Shown here piece after piece: positions 1-14,705 of a stretch of DNA of 64,000 bases. The DNA lies in assembly GCF_910591885.1 (NCBI RefSeq), contig NC_063281.1, positions 8,509,700 through 8,573,699 on the forward strand, written 5' to 3'. Numbering within the stretch: position 1 is the first letter of the stretch; each line of letters opens with the position of its first letter. The notes below the pieces were generated by a model that saw only the letters and a list, made by a program, of their open reading frames with translations, had not been told where the DNA came from and ran no database searches. This DNA comes from Bombus terrestris (lineage: Eukaryota > Arthropoda > Insecta > Hymenoptera > Apidae). A program made the position numbers and the translations under genes.

Positions 1-3000
1 TATTCCTTGCACAGTTCTTTTTATTGCTGAAATTCTTTTCCTAGTGTTGCTGCTTTTATTACTGGAATTCCTTATTTGCTATTCTTACGCTAAATTTTCA
101 TTTCATATCGTAAAATCTACTACAAAGAGATATGAATACGCTTCCAATTTTTAATGCATATTCTACTAACATTAGAATTAGAGAAATACGACTACTACTG
201 TCAGAAATAAATATTCACTTGAAAACAGTTCTATCTCGAATTCATCCTATTATAGTCATCCTACATCTCCCTTAGAATATTTTGAAAGATTGACAGTAGT
301 TGAATTTTATTTATAACGACGTCTCTTAGTACCTTAGTTTTAATTTACGTCATTAACTGCTGCGCCGTGACAACGAACACGTTGGAATGAAAAACTTTGA
401 TACATGATATTTTTAGACAAGTTTATAATCGTACTTCGAGCTAGAAGAAGACGGAGTTAATCGACAGGGAAAGAATTCAGCATTTACAAATCCCAATGAT
501 CTCGAGGAAAATGTAATTTGACACGATCTATATTTAATAGGTATATAAAAATACTCGTACACACACAGGCGACAGATTACATCGAACGCTAATAGGTGTA
601 GTTAATGTAAAATTCACCGGCCGACCAACGACTTGTACGCTAAATGCAGATGGGATGATGGTGTTCGGATTGATTTTTTAATTCGTTCTGACAATGCATA
701 TTATTACCCCCGCTGTGGTGGTTTGATCGATAAGGAAACCGCGGTTTTTGAATAATGTATCGGCCCATTAAAATGTAATCGGTCCGCGGCTGCTATTGCG
801 AACACCGTTTCGCCTCGTGGTATATATATCATCGTTGGATTCGAGATGCATCACGATCCTGCACGTCACACCTCCGTATTTTGCAATTAGACGTCGTACA
901 CATGTGTGAAATGAGTTCGATCCAGCGATCAAATATAACGCCACCGTACACGAGAATAGTAGCCGTGCAGTGGGAATTAAAACGTTCGTTACATCGTACG
1001 AAGGCTGTCTCTATTATGAACCTCATGAAATTGTAATTCCGTGCAGGACGTTTATGTTGCAACGAACATCGAATCACGATCGAGTTTCAACGTAGCCGCG
1101 GGATATCGCCAAGGAAAAAGCCATTCTTTGATCCAGCAAAGTCGATTAATTACCATCCGAAGAATCCGACCTAACTATAAGATAAATTCCAGGCAAAAGT
1201 GTTATCATCGGTAAGCCAGGCTCTGAAGAACGACCGGGTGTACTCGCTGGCGAAATATCGCGGCTAACTTGGGAACGAGAGGCGTGTAGAATTTACACAA
1301 GCAAATTACACTTCGCCTATATGAAAGCGGTAATTATAAATCGGCCAGTTGGAAACGGCGAATTTATGGGAAGGGTTGCCAGGGATGGCTAGGGGGGCCG
1401 AAGAAACGGCCGAATAGTAAAACGCTGTACGATAGAGACACTCGGCGGACGTGGAAAATTAGCTGGTACTCTAACGTCGCGTTAAAACATAGAATAGGAA
1501 ACTTCCTAATTAAACCATCGATCGGTAACGAACCAACCATAACACTAAATATCTCCTCTTTCGATAACATTTATGTATCAAATTCGCTATCCCATCGAGA
1601 CGATGTTTTTGATAGCCAGAAGAAAATACTCGGCTCCAAAGATTCCTATATCTCGAGTAAATTTCGAAGACAAAAAGGAGAGGTGGTAAAACGGCGAGTA
1701 ATTCGTAGGATCGTCGAAACGAGACTAACGAAGAACACGTGGGAGGAACGATTGGGGGTTGGGTGATAGCAGCGGGTCAGGAATAATCCGCTCTCAGGAC
1801 GGAGGGGGTGAAAAGTTCGTAGAGGATGCGAGAGAAAGAGAAAGAACACAGAAGGGGAGCAAGTTGTGCTAGATGATATCCAGAGGATTATTCTCTCCCA
1901 GTCGCATCACAAACTGCCGTGACAAATCGCCCTATACTTTATGAGACAAGTCTTTCTTCTGCACAGCCACTCACTCCTGCGAGGCATATATCACCCGGTC
2001 GTCGATATATTATCGCCGCGACGCCTACCGTCGCGCAGTGTCAATACACGATGCGACGAAACAAATAGGCGGACCTGGTTTTCTCTCTCTTTCGTAGGAT
2101 TCCTGGGGAATCACGAGAGCACCAGCCGCGTCAGACAAAATCCTTCGTGGATTTAGATCCGGAAGGATATATAGGTGGCTCTTGGAGAAGGATCGATGCA
2201 TCCGAGTGCGTGAAAAAAAATTCGACCCCTACACGTAGTCGTTCGAAACGTTTTTGCTTAGTCGATTTCAGGATTTACAGCACGGACTATACGAGTTCCC
2301 TTTCTTAATAAAGAACCTCCCTTCTCAATACGACAGCGAAATAATTGTACAGTAGAATAGGCTTGTCTGACTAGCGGACCGCGATATAAGGAAATCTACT
2401 GATGATTTTTCAGTGTGAATATTTATATAGGTTTATTTCAAAGACTCAATAGAAAAGTAGATCGGATATATTTTTTCCATAAATGAGGAAACAATATCCG
2501 CCATGATCCAAAGTATTGTATTTAAATTTCCCAGCTTTTGTGGAAGTTACAAAATGTTATCCTCGCTACTTCTGCTCTAAGCTTCTTATTTATTATTTCA
2601 TTATTGAATCCGAAAGATCATTAAAATATTAGCTTGATAGCAAAGTAATATCAGTTTGGTTGATATAAAAATGAATCGATTCATATACTGTCATATATTG
2701 TTTTATTTAATCAATTACATAATATTCGTAATTTTTACATGAAATCTCAGCTTCGGATTACATCTAATTCGATAACAATTAATTTCTCACAAGAGAAAGA
2801 TCTATCCTGTGGAAGAATGACTCTTCGCGGTACAGCCACGCGGATTTCTTTGAAAAGTCTTGGCGAATGACGTTGCAGCCGGCCATCACAATCGCGGTAG
2901 ACATTCGACGTGGACCGACGTCTGCCCGGAACGTCTAGAGCGGTTAGAAAGGTTTCGAACGCGCGAAAAGAGCCAGAGAAACGGTCTCTCCCACTTCTTA

Positions 3001-4319
3001 CTTTCTCCCTTCCTCGAACTTGTAAACTCCCTGTGGTACGCACGGCCAACTGTTCTCTGGGACTTGGTAGGGATGACGGCTGGAGGTTAGAGTCCCGGAC
3101 AGCGGGAAAAGTCTTTAAAAGGGCTGTAGCAGCGTAGGTAGAACTGACTGAGAGATAGGTGAATGAGTACGTGAGTACATATTTGTTTAGCTAGAAGCAC
3201 TCGCTCGTTTTATCTTCATCCCTCCTCCACGCCCTCTGTTTCATCCTGTCCTTCTTCTATCTTGCCACAGTCCTCTGCGTGCACGTTTCTCTTTGATTTC
3301 GTGTGTTTTCTGGACACGCGGTCCGTTTTCCGTACCAGTTCGCGAATCCAATGAATGGATAAACCGGACGGACGAATCGTACCAAGGCGAAACTGCTTCC
3401 CTTGTGATCCTCCTACACCCTCGAGGTAGATAAGGGGTTCTTTTTGGCCGCGGCGACAACCAGAATCCAGTTAATTCTCCACACTAATGCATTGAATGCG
3501 GCCAACTCGTAACGGCGTAACTACGTTCGTTTGTATCGTCGACCTGATTGATTGGGCCTTGAAAATATGGTGGACGGTTGACCCACTAACTCTGCAGGCG
3601 AAATAAAATGACGCGATTCGTTGGTGGGAAGCCAGAGAAATTAATGGAAAGTATAAAATGAGAAAATTTTACGACCTTCTGTCTTCCGAGCCATTTAGCA
3701 TCGAACGTGGTTTCTTGGAATTCAACTCCTTATCTGATGATATCGAAAATTTATAGCCGTATTTATATCGCTGTCTTGTATATCTTGTTACAATATCGGT
3801 TTATGGCTTTGATTTTATAAAGATACGATGTATTTGTTACAAAGATCAGTTTCGGCCTTATTATTAGGTGCAATTCGTCGTAGAGGATCGTTAACACCTC
3901 GTTATTGATCATTGTCAGATAAGAGCTCTACACGTAGCCAGACTGCAGGGTAGTAATTTCCATGATTAATAAGGGAACAATCAATTCTTCGTCTCTTACT
4001 GCCAGTAATCGAAACGATATCTGAAATGTCTCTGAAACCAGACTCTGAATCAATTTTAAATTGATCAATCAAAAAACGATTTAGATAAGTGATTCATATT
4101 ACTCCACATAAATAATACATACGAGATACGAAGCCTAGTATCAAGAAATTAGATACAAATGACGTGTAGCATATCGATATGGTGTACAACGAACAACTAA
4201 CTGGATTAGTAAGTTACTAGAAATATCGTAGGGCAAGGGGTGAATGAAAGAAACCCACTTTAGTAGCCTCGAGTTCAGTTAAATCTCAAGGGTGGAATCT
4301 GAATCAACCCCGATGACGA

Positions 4320-4890
4320 TAAAAGCCTACGTTCGCGTGATTTTACGCACGTGCACGCGACTGAACGCGGAGAAACGAACAGCCAGAGGAAAGAGAAAGG
4401 GAGGGAGAAGTGCCTTGCGATATTTTGTGGATACCTGATGGATTCGAGTGACCGGTGAATTTTCACAGGGCGAGAACGTCCAGTCGACGTTCGGCCGTGT
4501 GCACAGGCTGAAAAGGAAGGTGTGAGGCGTGGGCGCGGGGCTGGTGCGCCAGTATAAACGACAAACGGACCGTGGAATCGTGGTCCTTTGTGTGCGCGCG
4601 TGTGTGCCTTTGCTCGTAGCAAAAGGGGGATCAGGAGACCGGGAGAGATGGAGGAGGGTGCGTCGTATATCGATACTCGCACGGTCGAGTGTTTGCAGCG
4701 ATATTTGGTCCATTTCCATTTGCCGCACGTGGCGCGTTTACGGTTCACACCTCTTACCCGATCCCCCACCCCTTGGTCCACTTGCTCGTCACCCCGGCAT
4801 TCGGTCGTTGCCACCCCCGCGTAATGGACACGCAAGGTGTCGGCGAGTATGCAAACGAAGCCGCTCGACCTTTCTGGAGAATTGCGAATA
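4320..4890. promoter_or_regulatory. CpG-rich patch, possible promoter or regulatory element
   Basis: This is the most strikingly CpG-rich block of the left 10 kb, and open frames overlap here on both strands, as expected where AT-rich stop codons are scarce. None of the translations resembles a known protein. A regulatory or 5' exon role for FoxP is possible, but nothing in the sequence proves it. Confidence 0.2.
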
Positions 4891-5321
4891 GGTGGACCGA
4901 AGGGTAGCCATGCTTGTTTGTCGATTTTTATACAAGCCGATAACCCTTTAAAATTCAAGTTATTTACTCTGTCCCGCATTTTCCTTTATAATCGAGGTGA
5001 GCTTCCATTAAAAGATGGGGGTAAATTAATAAAAAAAAAAGAACGGGGAATTTTCAAGGCAGAATTGTTCGAGTTACTTGAGTTGGAAGTGACGAGGCGA
5101 AAGAGCAACGATTCAAAAAGATTCAAGAATACGAGAGATTGTTTCAAGATGATGTTGGATGAGTAAGATTCGGAGGAATTGCCTAGCATGTTAGAAGAAT
5201 CGAATTCCCCTGTGGTGGACAGATCGTATATCGATTCCGCTTGGACATAAACGCGCTTGGTCCCGACTAGATGTTCGAGCGGGAAAAAAATTTAATATAT
5301 CCAAATATATCACAGCACACA

Positions 5322-5342
5322 CAGCAGCAGCAGCAGCAGCAG
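5322..5342. repeat. CAG trinucleotide run
   Basis: About seven CAG units in a row. The surrounding frame is short and has no splice context, so this is treated as a microsatellite and not as a glutamine-coding exon. Confidence 0.8.
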
Positions 5343-8300
5343 GCGACGATCGGCCATTCAGGACTCCATAATTTGATATGCAGCGAAATCGAGCGAGAAA
5401 GCAGCGATGGGGTGGAAATGGTTTTTAGGGTGTGGAGCAAGGTGAAGCAAAAGGATGTCGCGGGGCCGAGAGGGTAGCAGTTACTGATGGGACGTCCCGA
5501 ACAGATGTGGACATTATTCATTACAACTGACCAGCAGACTTTCTGAATACTATCGTCTTTGAGCGAAAGAAGACGTCCACTTCTTTCCTTGATCCCCGCC
5601 ACTGACTTTCTCCGAAGACTCGATATATTCTTTTGCGTGTTTTTCATCCCATTTTTCTCGCACGCTTTCTTGAAATACGTGAAATTGAATCCGGATGCGC
5701 TCTATCCATCGCATAGTAATTTCAGCAATCCCAGTATTCAATATTTTCATTGTAAACGATCAAATTCACGGTGAATTTAGATAAAAATACAGAACTTGAC
5801 GCTAGTCGTTCCTTATGGATAATGGAAGTTAATTATTCCCGAGAAGATAGCATTTTTCCAATACATGAGTTATGATACTTTCTAACTATTGTATAGTAAT
5901 TTCAACAAATTGTAGTATTCGATATTCTCAAGTTCACGGTAGATTTAGATACTTGCAGGAAAAAGAAAGATTATCGCCACCCCATTGTGGAAACTAATTT
6001 CTCTAGAAAAAAGTAGTGTCTTGAGAGAGAACGACCTGATCCCTGTATCCCAGACTTCTACGAGGCTTTCCTTTCGTAAAAGACCGATATACATCACGCC
6101 CCTTCGCTTTCCACTCGCCCTTCTTGCTCTTTATCTCGCAATTTCTTCCACTGACCGCCAACTTTCACCTCTACGCAGAGACACGCGTGAAAATGGCCAC
6201 GCGTTCGCTACATCAGCGTGAATTATGTCTCGTTTCGTTCACTTCCATCCCCACCCTCTTGTCCTGTGTGTTCTCCATTTCTCTATCGCGTCCGTTGAAG
6301 GGTGACCAGCCCCGTAAACCGATTCTACTCCGCCACGTCGCTACCTGGCTTTATGGCTTAAACAAAACTTTCCTATATTACAAGTCCGTGAAATATGAAT
6401 ACGCTGGCAAAAGGGAAATCTAGACGGGTGGCGGAAAAGGGTGAGTGGGCGTCGGAGGGTTACCGGACGGCCGTGAACAGGGGGTGTTAACGGGGGTGGA
6501 TCCGGTCACTTGCCTGCCATTACGGGTCCCGCGCACTGCCGCTGGCAAACCCAATTTGTTATCGACTTATTGGCCAAATTACTTACTATTACCGCAGATT
6601 TATTTCGCATATTAGTCCACGGCTACGCCCACTCGTTACGTCTCCATTAATTACCGGACGTGAACGCGTCCTTACACCGCTTTAGGTGCGTCTACGCTGC
6701 TCTCCTTTCTTAAAACCTTCTATCATTCATTTAGGATCTAAAGAATATTAAACTTCTATGATTATCTTTGAACCATCTGGTTTTCTAGATTCAATTTATA
6801 ATATTTGGTTATTGCTTCGTACGAGCTTGTATATTTATTTGAATCGTTTTTATTGGAAGAATGAGGGAAATACATATTTCATATATAACACTGCAGAAGT
6901 TTATCGCTACGAATATTAATCGACTATAAATTTGTAACATATTTGAAAAAATTAATCGATTCTAATCGATTTTCAGCTTGTTTTCGTTCGTTTACTCATA
7001 TTATTGGAGAATAGTGCTGCTTTTTTTGTTACAGCTGCATTTTTAATTCCTAGAATTGGTATCTCTCTCGATAGCAGACACATAGTGGACCGTTTATTTA
7101 TTAAAAAAAATATTGTAATCATTAATTGTTGATAGTCAAAGCGCAGCACCGTTGTATTTGAGATTAGTTTGTTCAAACATGTCGATATGAAAGGATTACG
7201 GTGTATATGGAGGAATTGTTTCCATAAAATAAAATATTTGTAGTCGATCGCGACGCGGTAGGATAAGGGAACCGATACACGTCGTTTTTATCGAGAGGGT
7301 TTGTTTTAAAGAAAGAGTGGGAGGGGTTCGGTCGTGCATTACACAGCTGGTGGAAACATCTTTTAGCCGGGATTATGATTCCCACAGTACGAAAGTGGCT
7401 GCGATGGAGTCGATGTAGCATCCTGGAAATTCCAGCGAGGCCGCGGCCTCTCTTTACACATACGAGCACTCTCACGGGCTGAACATACAATCAACACGCG
7501 AGTTTACCTTGAGTATTTTTCAAAGAACGATACCGCCGCGCGCTTCGAGTTCTTTCAATATCGACAAACTTCGAATAACTCGGAGGGGAAACCAGCGGTT
7601 ATACGGTAAACAATACACACAACGACATTAACGGACCTTCAAACAAACATCCTGCTTTGCGTTCTTCTTGTTTGAGCTCTTTCGCCAGCAGACAAACCTT
7701 TTCGTCGAATCGTGGCGATCTTCACGTGCGCTGGCTTGCGATAGGAAAAATCGTAGGAAAAACATCGACCCGAGGGAGATTTTTATCTTTGATAATTCCG
7801 TTTAAATCGTGGAAAATAGATATCGGAGAAAATGGTTGAATATCAACGATAGTTGGAATACGAAAGATTCAATATAAAAAGAAACTTTGTAAAAGGACAT
7901 ATTTTTACATTGAGATACCACATATTGTGTACTTATTTTTGTTAACATAGTGGACGACTATAACATGCTCTAATCGTAATTTTATTCGCGTATCAAAGAA
8001 TGCTTTAAACAACTTCAAATCTGCCACTGAATAACCTTAGTCTGCCGTATCAAAAAATTACTAGGATCGTCTTATACGATACAATAGAAGTAATATTATT
8101 AGTAATATCGTATAAGTTGTAATCTGTGCAAGTTATCAATATTGATAAATATCCTTACATAACAATAATATTTTTGCGAATAAAATAAAAGAACTTGCAC
8201 AAACTACAAGTTATTTGATCATCTTCTTTAAGAAGGAATTGTGAAATCGCGAAGAAGATGTCTACTTCGTGTAATTTGTCAATTTACTTAATAAATTATT

Positions 8301-11300
8301 ATGTGAAGGGGAAATATAAATAAGAGAGCGGTAAACTCTGACTGTCCCATCGCTTATACAATTTAAAAGGCAGACCGTAGAATTAATAAAGTATTGATCA
8401 CCTGATGAGTTAGAAAAACAATGGGTTAGGAAGCGTAGATTACGAAAGAAAGTTACTTTGTAGAATTTCTCAGGCACGCGGCGAGGAGGTTGACGAAGGA
8501 TAGTGGCAACTCGGCCAAAGGACACAGCCAGGTGGAGTGAAAAGACGATAAAATGCGCCACGTGTTACCGGGCACTTGATATTCATGCACGTTCGTCCGT
8601 AGCACGTCGAACCTCAACTAACGGGTACCCGGCAATCTAATAAAGATAAAAAATAACGTCGACTTCTACTCTCTTGGACGATTCTCGCGACCCTTACCGG
8701 GCCGCGCGAGTTATATTGAAAAATATATATCTCCCCTATGCTGACCCATCCGTAGCCTGCATATAAACTACCCCCTTACGGAATCTGCGAGCAAGCGTCT
8801 ACGAGGTATTAGAACGCTGGAAATGGTCGCGCCACTCTGTCACGGTCATTCCGTAGATCGTAGACTTTCCCTAACAGTTCGACATTTTCACTTTGGACAT
8901 TTGCTTTCTTGAATTCGCAACGCTGTTGTTATTGATATGCGATATTAAAAAATTAGAACGAGTAGAATTATAGGCAGGAGTTGCGCGAATAGAAGTTGAA
9001 ATTTGGCAAGATATTTCCAAGTTCGAAATTCGCAAAAGTGTAGGTAGTTCTCATGCGAATCATTATATGAAAATATTAAAGTACTAAACGAAGAGAAATT
9101 TTGTGATCTAGAAGAAAATCTTCTAAAGTTTGTGCAAAATATCGTGTATTTTTGGTCCGAAATATAACGTGACAGGGCATAATAGTAATAGGAAAAAATA
9201 TTGGAAGTTTCATGTATATATTACGCGTGTTTGTAGAAGAGCAGGCTTTGAAATCGATACTTCGCACTTGGAAATATTTCTTACTTTCGCATCCTCCTCA
9301 AAACACTCTCTGATTACAACAAATTATCGTTAACATCTTTACTATCAACATCAACCGTGCACTGTACCAATTTCTTAAATAACTCTTTGATATCTTTGCT
9401 ATCTTTGCTATCTTCGAAGTCCTTAGCCTCTATTCTCGATCCAGAAATAATTTGTTGTACTTTGTAACATCTCTTATGACGATCAAAAATCGCAAGAAGA
9501 AGCGACTCGAACCGTAATGAAGTAGAAGATAGCAGGACACTGAGAAGAAGAGGAAAAAGAAGGAAGAAGCGACGGTCAGGACGAATGTTGACACATCTGT
9601 TCTCGACGGGCGGCGCTCTCCTTTCAACTTCATGGACCGCGTACGACTATTATTTATTTAATGCCTCTTATACCGCGTTACACAACTATTTACATAGAGT
9701 GGCTTGGTCTTGGAAGGATGGCAACGTCGTTGAACGAACGAGAAAGAAAGAAGGGGATGGCCATATGCGAGTCTTCAACGCCCACGTATCTCGAAGCTCG
9801 GCTCGGTTGTGCTTCGCGAGAGCACGCAGATCGACGCGACGGTGTACATAAGTGTGTACAAACGTGGAGAAACGCGGCCGATTTGTACAAACAATTCGAC
9901 CCACATTGCCGAACTTGTACGCAACGCGGAATTTTCGCTCGATTCTCCGTATTAACAGTTTCTTGCTTGTTTGCTCGCTGCCCTCTTGCTCCTCCGTACC
10001 ATTGTTCCCGATATCTATTTCGAATACGTACAGCTCTACCTGCCTCTTCGATATCACGTTGCTGCTCTCTTAGATCACGATTTACCAAGGTTTAATTTTA
10101 TCTGACCAATTGGTGTGTAAGATATAAGTAAAGATTGGTATATTCATCCAATCTAAATATTTTTGTTAAATAGGGAAAGGTTCTTTTAAGAAATTCCTGG
10201 AATTAGGTTGCATAAATTATATTTCTTTAGTTAATGTAACATTTAAAAAATGTTAAAAGTGTGGGTGAAAAGTGTTTAGAAGCAGTAGGAAGAAACATTA
10301 TACTTTTAGGAAACAGAGTTACATCTGGTATAACTACACTATGGACGTTTAAATATTTATACGACATTTGAAAGTGTAAAAAGATACTGAATCCATATAA
10401 TATGATATTAAAGCATCCAAGATAGAGTTCGTTGTAGTTCATTTTAATATTTATTAGCTGAAATCCCTATTTAGATTTTATACGACTCTATAAATTTCTG
10501 TTTGATCTCTACTTCTTTAATTCCATTCATTAAAACGTTATATAAAAATCCGTAGTCTAAGTATAATGTATCACATAAAATAATAGGCGACTGTCATCAA
10601 TATAGGAAATAATTTCTAGCATAAAAATTATTAATATCCGTGTACTCAACCACCAACTTTACACTTCCTTTTTCGTGTCAGAATAAAAATTAATTATCAG
10701 TGCCCTATGGAAAGCCAGTGATTCAACAGAATAGATAGTCCTGTAAATTGAATTTTTCGTGCAAAACAAAAGCGCTGTGAGAATGGATCTGCGCGAAGCG
10801 TCTCTAATCGCTTGGAAATATATACGTGGGATCTCGCGTTGTTTATTACTCGCCTTGGAATACTCGAAAATCGTATTCGGGGGAAGGAATCGGACGATTC
10901 GTTCGAGTTGGAAAAAGGGGTTGCTACAAGCGGAATAATGTTTATAACGCCCCGGTTCAGTGGAATTCGGAATTTGTTTCTTTATCGGCCATAATTTTCT
11001 GGAATCTACACACGAATAGGTCCCGCGCGTTGTACACGTAAGAACAAGGGGGTGAGCCGGTAGTTTCGGATACACAGGCCGTTGTATTGAAAAGCGAAGC
11101 GTTTCCCCCGATCGTATCGACAGTTCTCGGCGACTCTAAAATTTTATTTGGCCCTCTTTCGCGGGGAAAAATGCTTCTCGAGGTGCGAGCCTTCTCCTTG
11201 CAGAACGGGATAGTGACACCCCTTTCTTATAACTCGTGGACTGCCAGATTTTTACGTCGATAATATTAAATAAATATCTCGGGGAATCTCGTTTTTGGAA

Positions 11301-11836
11301 TATCAATGGTAAATCTTATTAACAGGGAAATAGAATGTTGTAGTTTAAAAATTTCACAATGAAATATCATGGACGATGGAACAGGACAAATTTTGATTCT
11401 CGCTCTATCGACACAAAATGTTTCATGAAACATGGACACTTTGTTGACCGATGTTTGATATTAACAACGTGAAACGCGACCAAACACATGTCCCGGTCAG
11501 ATAGAGGAAAAAAATTGAAGCTTTTTATTCTCCCGGGCGTAACGTTCGAGTGACTCTTATGAAACAAAGTTTAACCGTGTTTACAGGGTGCGGCAGGGAA
11601 GCTTTGAACGGCATAAAACGAAATAGCGCTCGAATATATCTAGCATTGTGCGCAGGGGTGTGTTCGTGATAATTTGTTCAGCCAGAGTACATACATAGCT
11701 CACGGTGCATGTTCTTTAATTGAGATGTGTTTACACGCGACGGGGAATTTCACTGGACGACTGTGACTTATCGCGCTTGAACGAGCCTCGATAGGAATAA
11801 AAATTGAAACTAATCGATTCTATGATATTACTCGTA

Positions 11837-12134
11837 CGTCTGTTAGCTATTACATAGTACAGTAATGAAGCGCGATTATTATAGTTTTATTGGAAACATT
11901 TGGAAAAGAATCTGGAAATGTTTATACAATTTATCAGATATTTATCGTAACGACACATTTCGGAGAGATAACCGAGGTATTTGAGCGTCTGTTAGCTATT
12001 ACATAGTACTGTAATGAAGCGCGATTATTATAGTTTTATTGGAAACATTTGGAAAAGAATCTGGAAATGTATATACAATTTATCAGATATTTATCGGAAC
12101 GACACATTTCGGAAAGATAACCAAGGTATTTGAC
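11837..12134. repeat. 149-bp tandem duplication
   Basis: Two head-to-tail copies, 11837-11985 and 11986-12134. Each begins CGTCTGTTAGCTATTACATA and ends near GGTATTTGA. I count only about five differences, so the duplication is fairly recent. No coding potential is seen in it. Confidence 0.9.
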
Positions 12135-14223
12135 AATCAATTATTCCATACATCATGAAATCAAAATATTTATTGGAACAATCATTAATACCAATTCCAT
12201 ATTTCAGACTACTATTCATATGTTCGTAATGAATAATCCATAACTCATACGCATTTTCAGATGGTTGGTCTCAAATTTTATCGATATAATCACGATAGTG
12301 GTATCTCATTACAGTTTCATATAACACGCATGACAAATTCATAAGAACTCTCTACGGTAATCGTACAAATAATTTCATGAGTCGCTGTATCTTTATGTAT
12401 TTAAGTGTTCCAAACTTCTCTCACCTCCGTTCCATGCAAATGAAAATTGAAACTAATCGATTTCCATATTTTGTCCTCTTCAATACTATGATGTTACTCG
12501 CGGATCTCTTTATGTCACCAAAACCGCGCTTCAAATTCGTCCAAAGAATCTCAGCTTTCATATATCTCGTGTGCTTGCTCCTAAAGACTTCTCACACCCT
12601 CGCCAGAGTTCAAGAAACCGCCTCTTTCCAAGTCAGAATCACGGCGTATAAACTTTTCATCGTGGGTGTCCGCGACGCGTGTAACCCCCATAAAAAGCAG
12701 CAGCGCGAGCAATGAATGATAAGACGTTAAGACGCCCGATCGCGGGGCCAGGTTCGATCTCTCGTTTGACTCCGCGACGATCCTTTTCGCGGTGGTTGGT
12801 TGCCACGTGAAATAAGAGACATACACGCGGACGCATTATGTGAAAAATATGGTAATAATATTGCCGGGGCCAAGCAAAACAGGCGCCTTGCATATGAAAT
12901 ATGCGAGATCGCGCCTGCAACTCCGACCCCTGTTCAGCCACCCCCTTCTCGTAGTCGCCCGTTCCAACATCTCCGTTGTTCCAAACGAGACACGGACCAA
13001 CGACGACGATAGCAGCGGCACCTTTTCTCCCGGTTTTTCACCCTCGAGCCCTGCTATTCGCGTTTACTCCTTTTCTCTTTTTAAAGCACCTCATCCGGCG
13101 CGATCTTAGAGCGCACCCCGGATTCCGCTGGCTTCGCTGACGGAATACAAATGTGACTTTCGTGTACCGAGACGAACAAGCCTTCCTCTCGCGACCACGC
13201 TTCCTCCTTTCTCTCGCAATTCCCGGCGAATTAGCGAGGAAAAACAGGGGAACCATCCCCTCTGCTGCTTCCTTTCTCCTCGACTTCCCGGCTGAGACGT
13301 GATTTACTTAGAAACATCGTCGATGGAAATTCTTTCGATCTAAGGAATTCTTATTTCATTGGCTAGATGCTACGTGTCTTTGAGGTTAGGTGAGGCGATG
13401 TAAAATTTGTTGGCCGTGTGAATTGTTTTCTAGAGATTCGTCGGATTCATTGGTAATTTAATAATCGTGCGCGATCGTAAAGAAATTGGAGGAATAAATT
13501 AACCGCCGAAGGTGAGAGCATGCGGGTATCTTCGGAGGTCCGAACATTATCACCGGACTAGAGTTAAAACGATTACTGTGTTTAATATTCATTTCGTTCG
13601 CCGTCTTGAATATTAATGTCGATATTAAAGAGAGGGAAGAAGAATCGGGCGTTAAGGCGCCGTAAGAGTACGAGAAGGGGTGACAGGATAAATGAATGTA
13701 AACTAGCGAAACCTCTACTCTGCTTGAAGAAATCAAGCTTGGTCTCTTTGTGGATGTACAACAGATCGTTTCTAGTCAGAAAATCACGCGGAATTCTTTT
13801 CATTTCTGCAGAAATCTCTGCTTTAATTGGCGAGCTTTATTTTCGCGATAAATCAAGCTGGCCTGATCCATCAGTTCACGTCGTGAACTTTCATTAGTAA
13901 AACAAGCGACTACCCTTTCGTGGTGTTTAAAAGTCGCCTTATACTTTTCTCGACATTTCCCCGGTCGTCCTCCTAATTCCTGAGCTCCGAACAACCTGGC
14001 ATTTTTCTCACCCCTTTCCGACCGTCCCCTATCCAGCGACGTACCCTCGCATCCCGCCGCGTGAAAAATATCGGATAATTTTCCAAGTCGGAAAATCTGC
14101 TGTTGCCGGACTTAATTGTATCATCAGAGGAACTGCTCCGCTTCTGGAACTTGAGTAATAGCGTACAATTTTTAACCGCGATTTCATCCGATGCCTTAGC
14201 CTCCAGCTCGCTTTGGAGAGAGC

Positions 14224-14705
14224 TCTTAATTCTTGCCACGACAAATTTGATATTCTATCGCGTTAAGAATTCCAAGAATAGCAGAAATGACTATAGGATT
14301 CTTTGAGGAATGAATGGAAGTCATTTTGCGAGGTATCAGAAGATGCGAAGTACGAATTTCGTGTAGGAAACTTTATGTTTCGTCGCGAAGAAGCTTGCAG
14401 AAAGACGCTTAATTTTCATCACGATAAATTTGGTATTCTGTCGTGCAAAGAATTTCAAGGACACTGGAAATTACCACAATTCTGTATTAAATTATGGGAG
14501 ATACTTTTGTCAATTATCAAAAGATGTAAAGCACAAGCTCGAAGAAAGGAACTTCATGTTTCTATCTAAAGGAGACACCAGAAAGATTGCGAATTCTTGT
14601 CGCGACAAATTTGACAGATACCTCCAAATATCACGATTCTCCACAAAGTGATTGGACATACTTTTGTCAGACATCAAGAGACAAAACATTTTAGACACGA
14701 AACTT
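14224..14705. repeat. Degenerate tandem array, about 185-bp unit
   Basis: The phrase [CG]A[CT][AG]AATTTG recurs near 14240, 14424 and 14610. It comes with matching flanks: AATTCTTG/AATTTTCA before it, ATACTTTTGTCA about 80-90 bp after it, and the GGAAACTTTATGTTT/GGAACTTCATGTTT block. Three diverged units can be followed. The open frames here lie within the repeats and are not believed to be genes. Confidence 0.6.

Noticed and set aside
4275..4979. 234-codon minus-strand open frame, the longest in the left part
   Set aside because: It lies in a CpG-rich patch where several frames are open on both strands. Composition is Arg/Ser/Pro-rich and no domain or splice support was seen.
9661..10095. 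144-codon plus-strand frame overlapping minus-strand frames of similar length
   Set aside because: Open on both strands, with no recognisable motif. Typical chance frame in GC-richer DNA.
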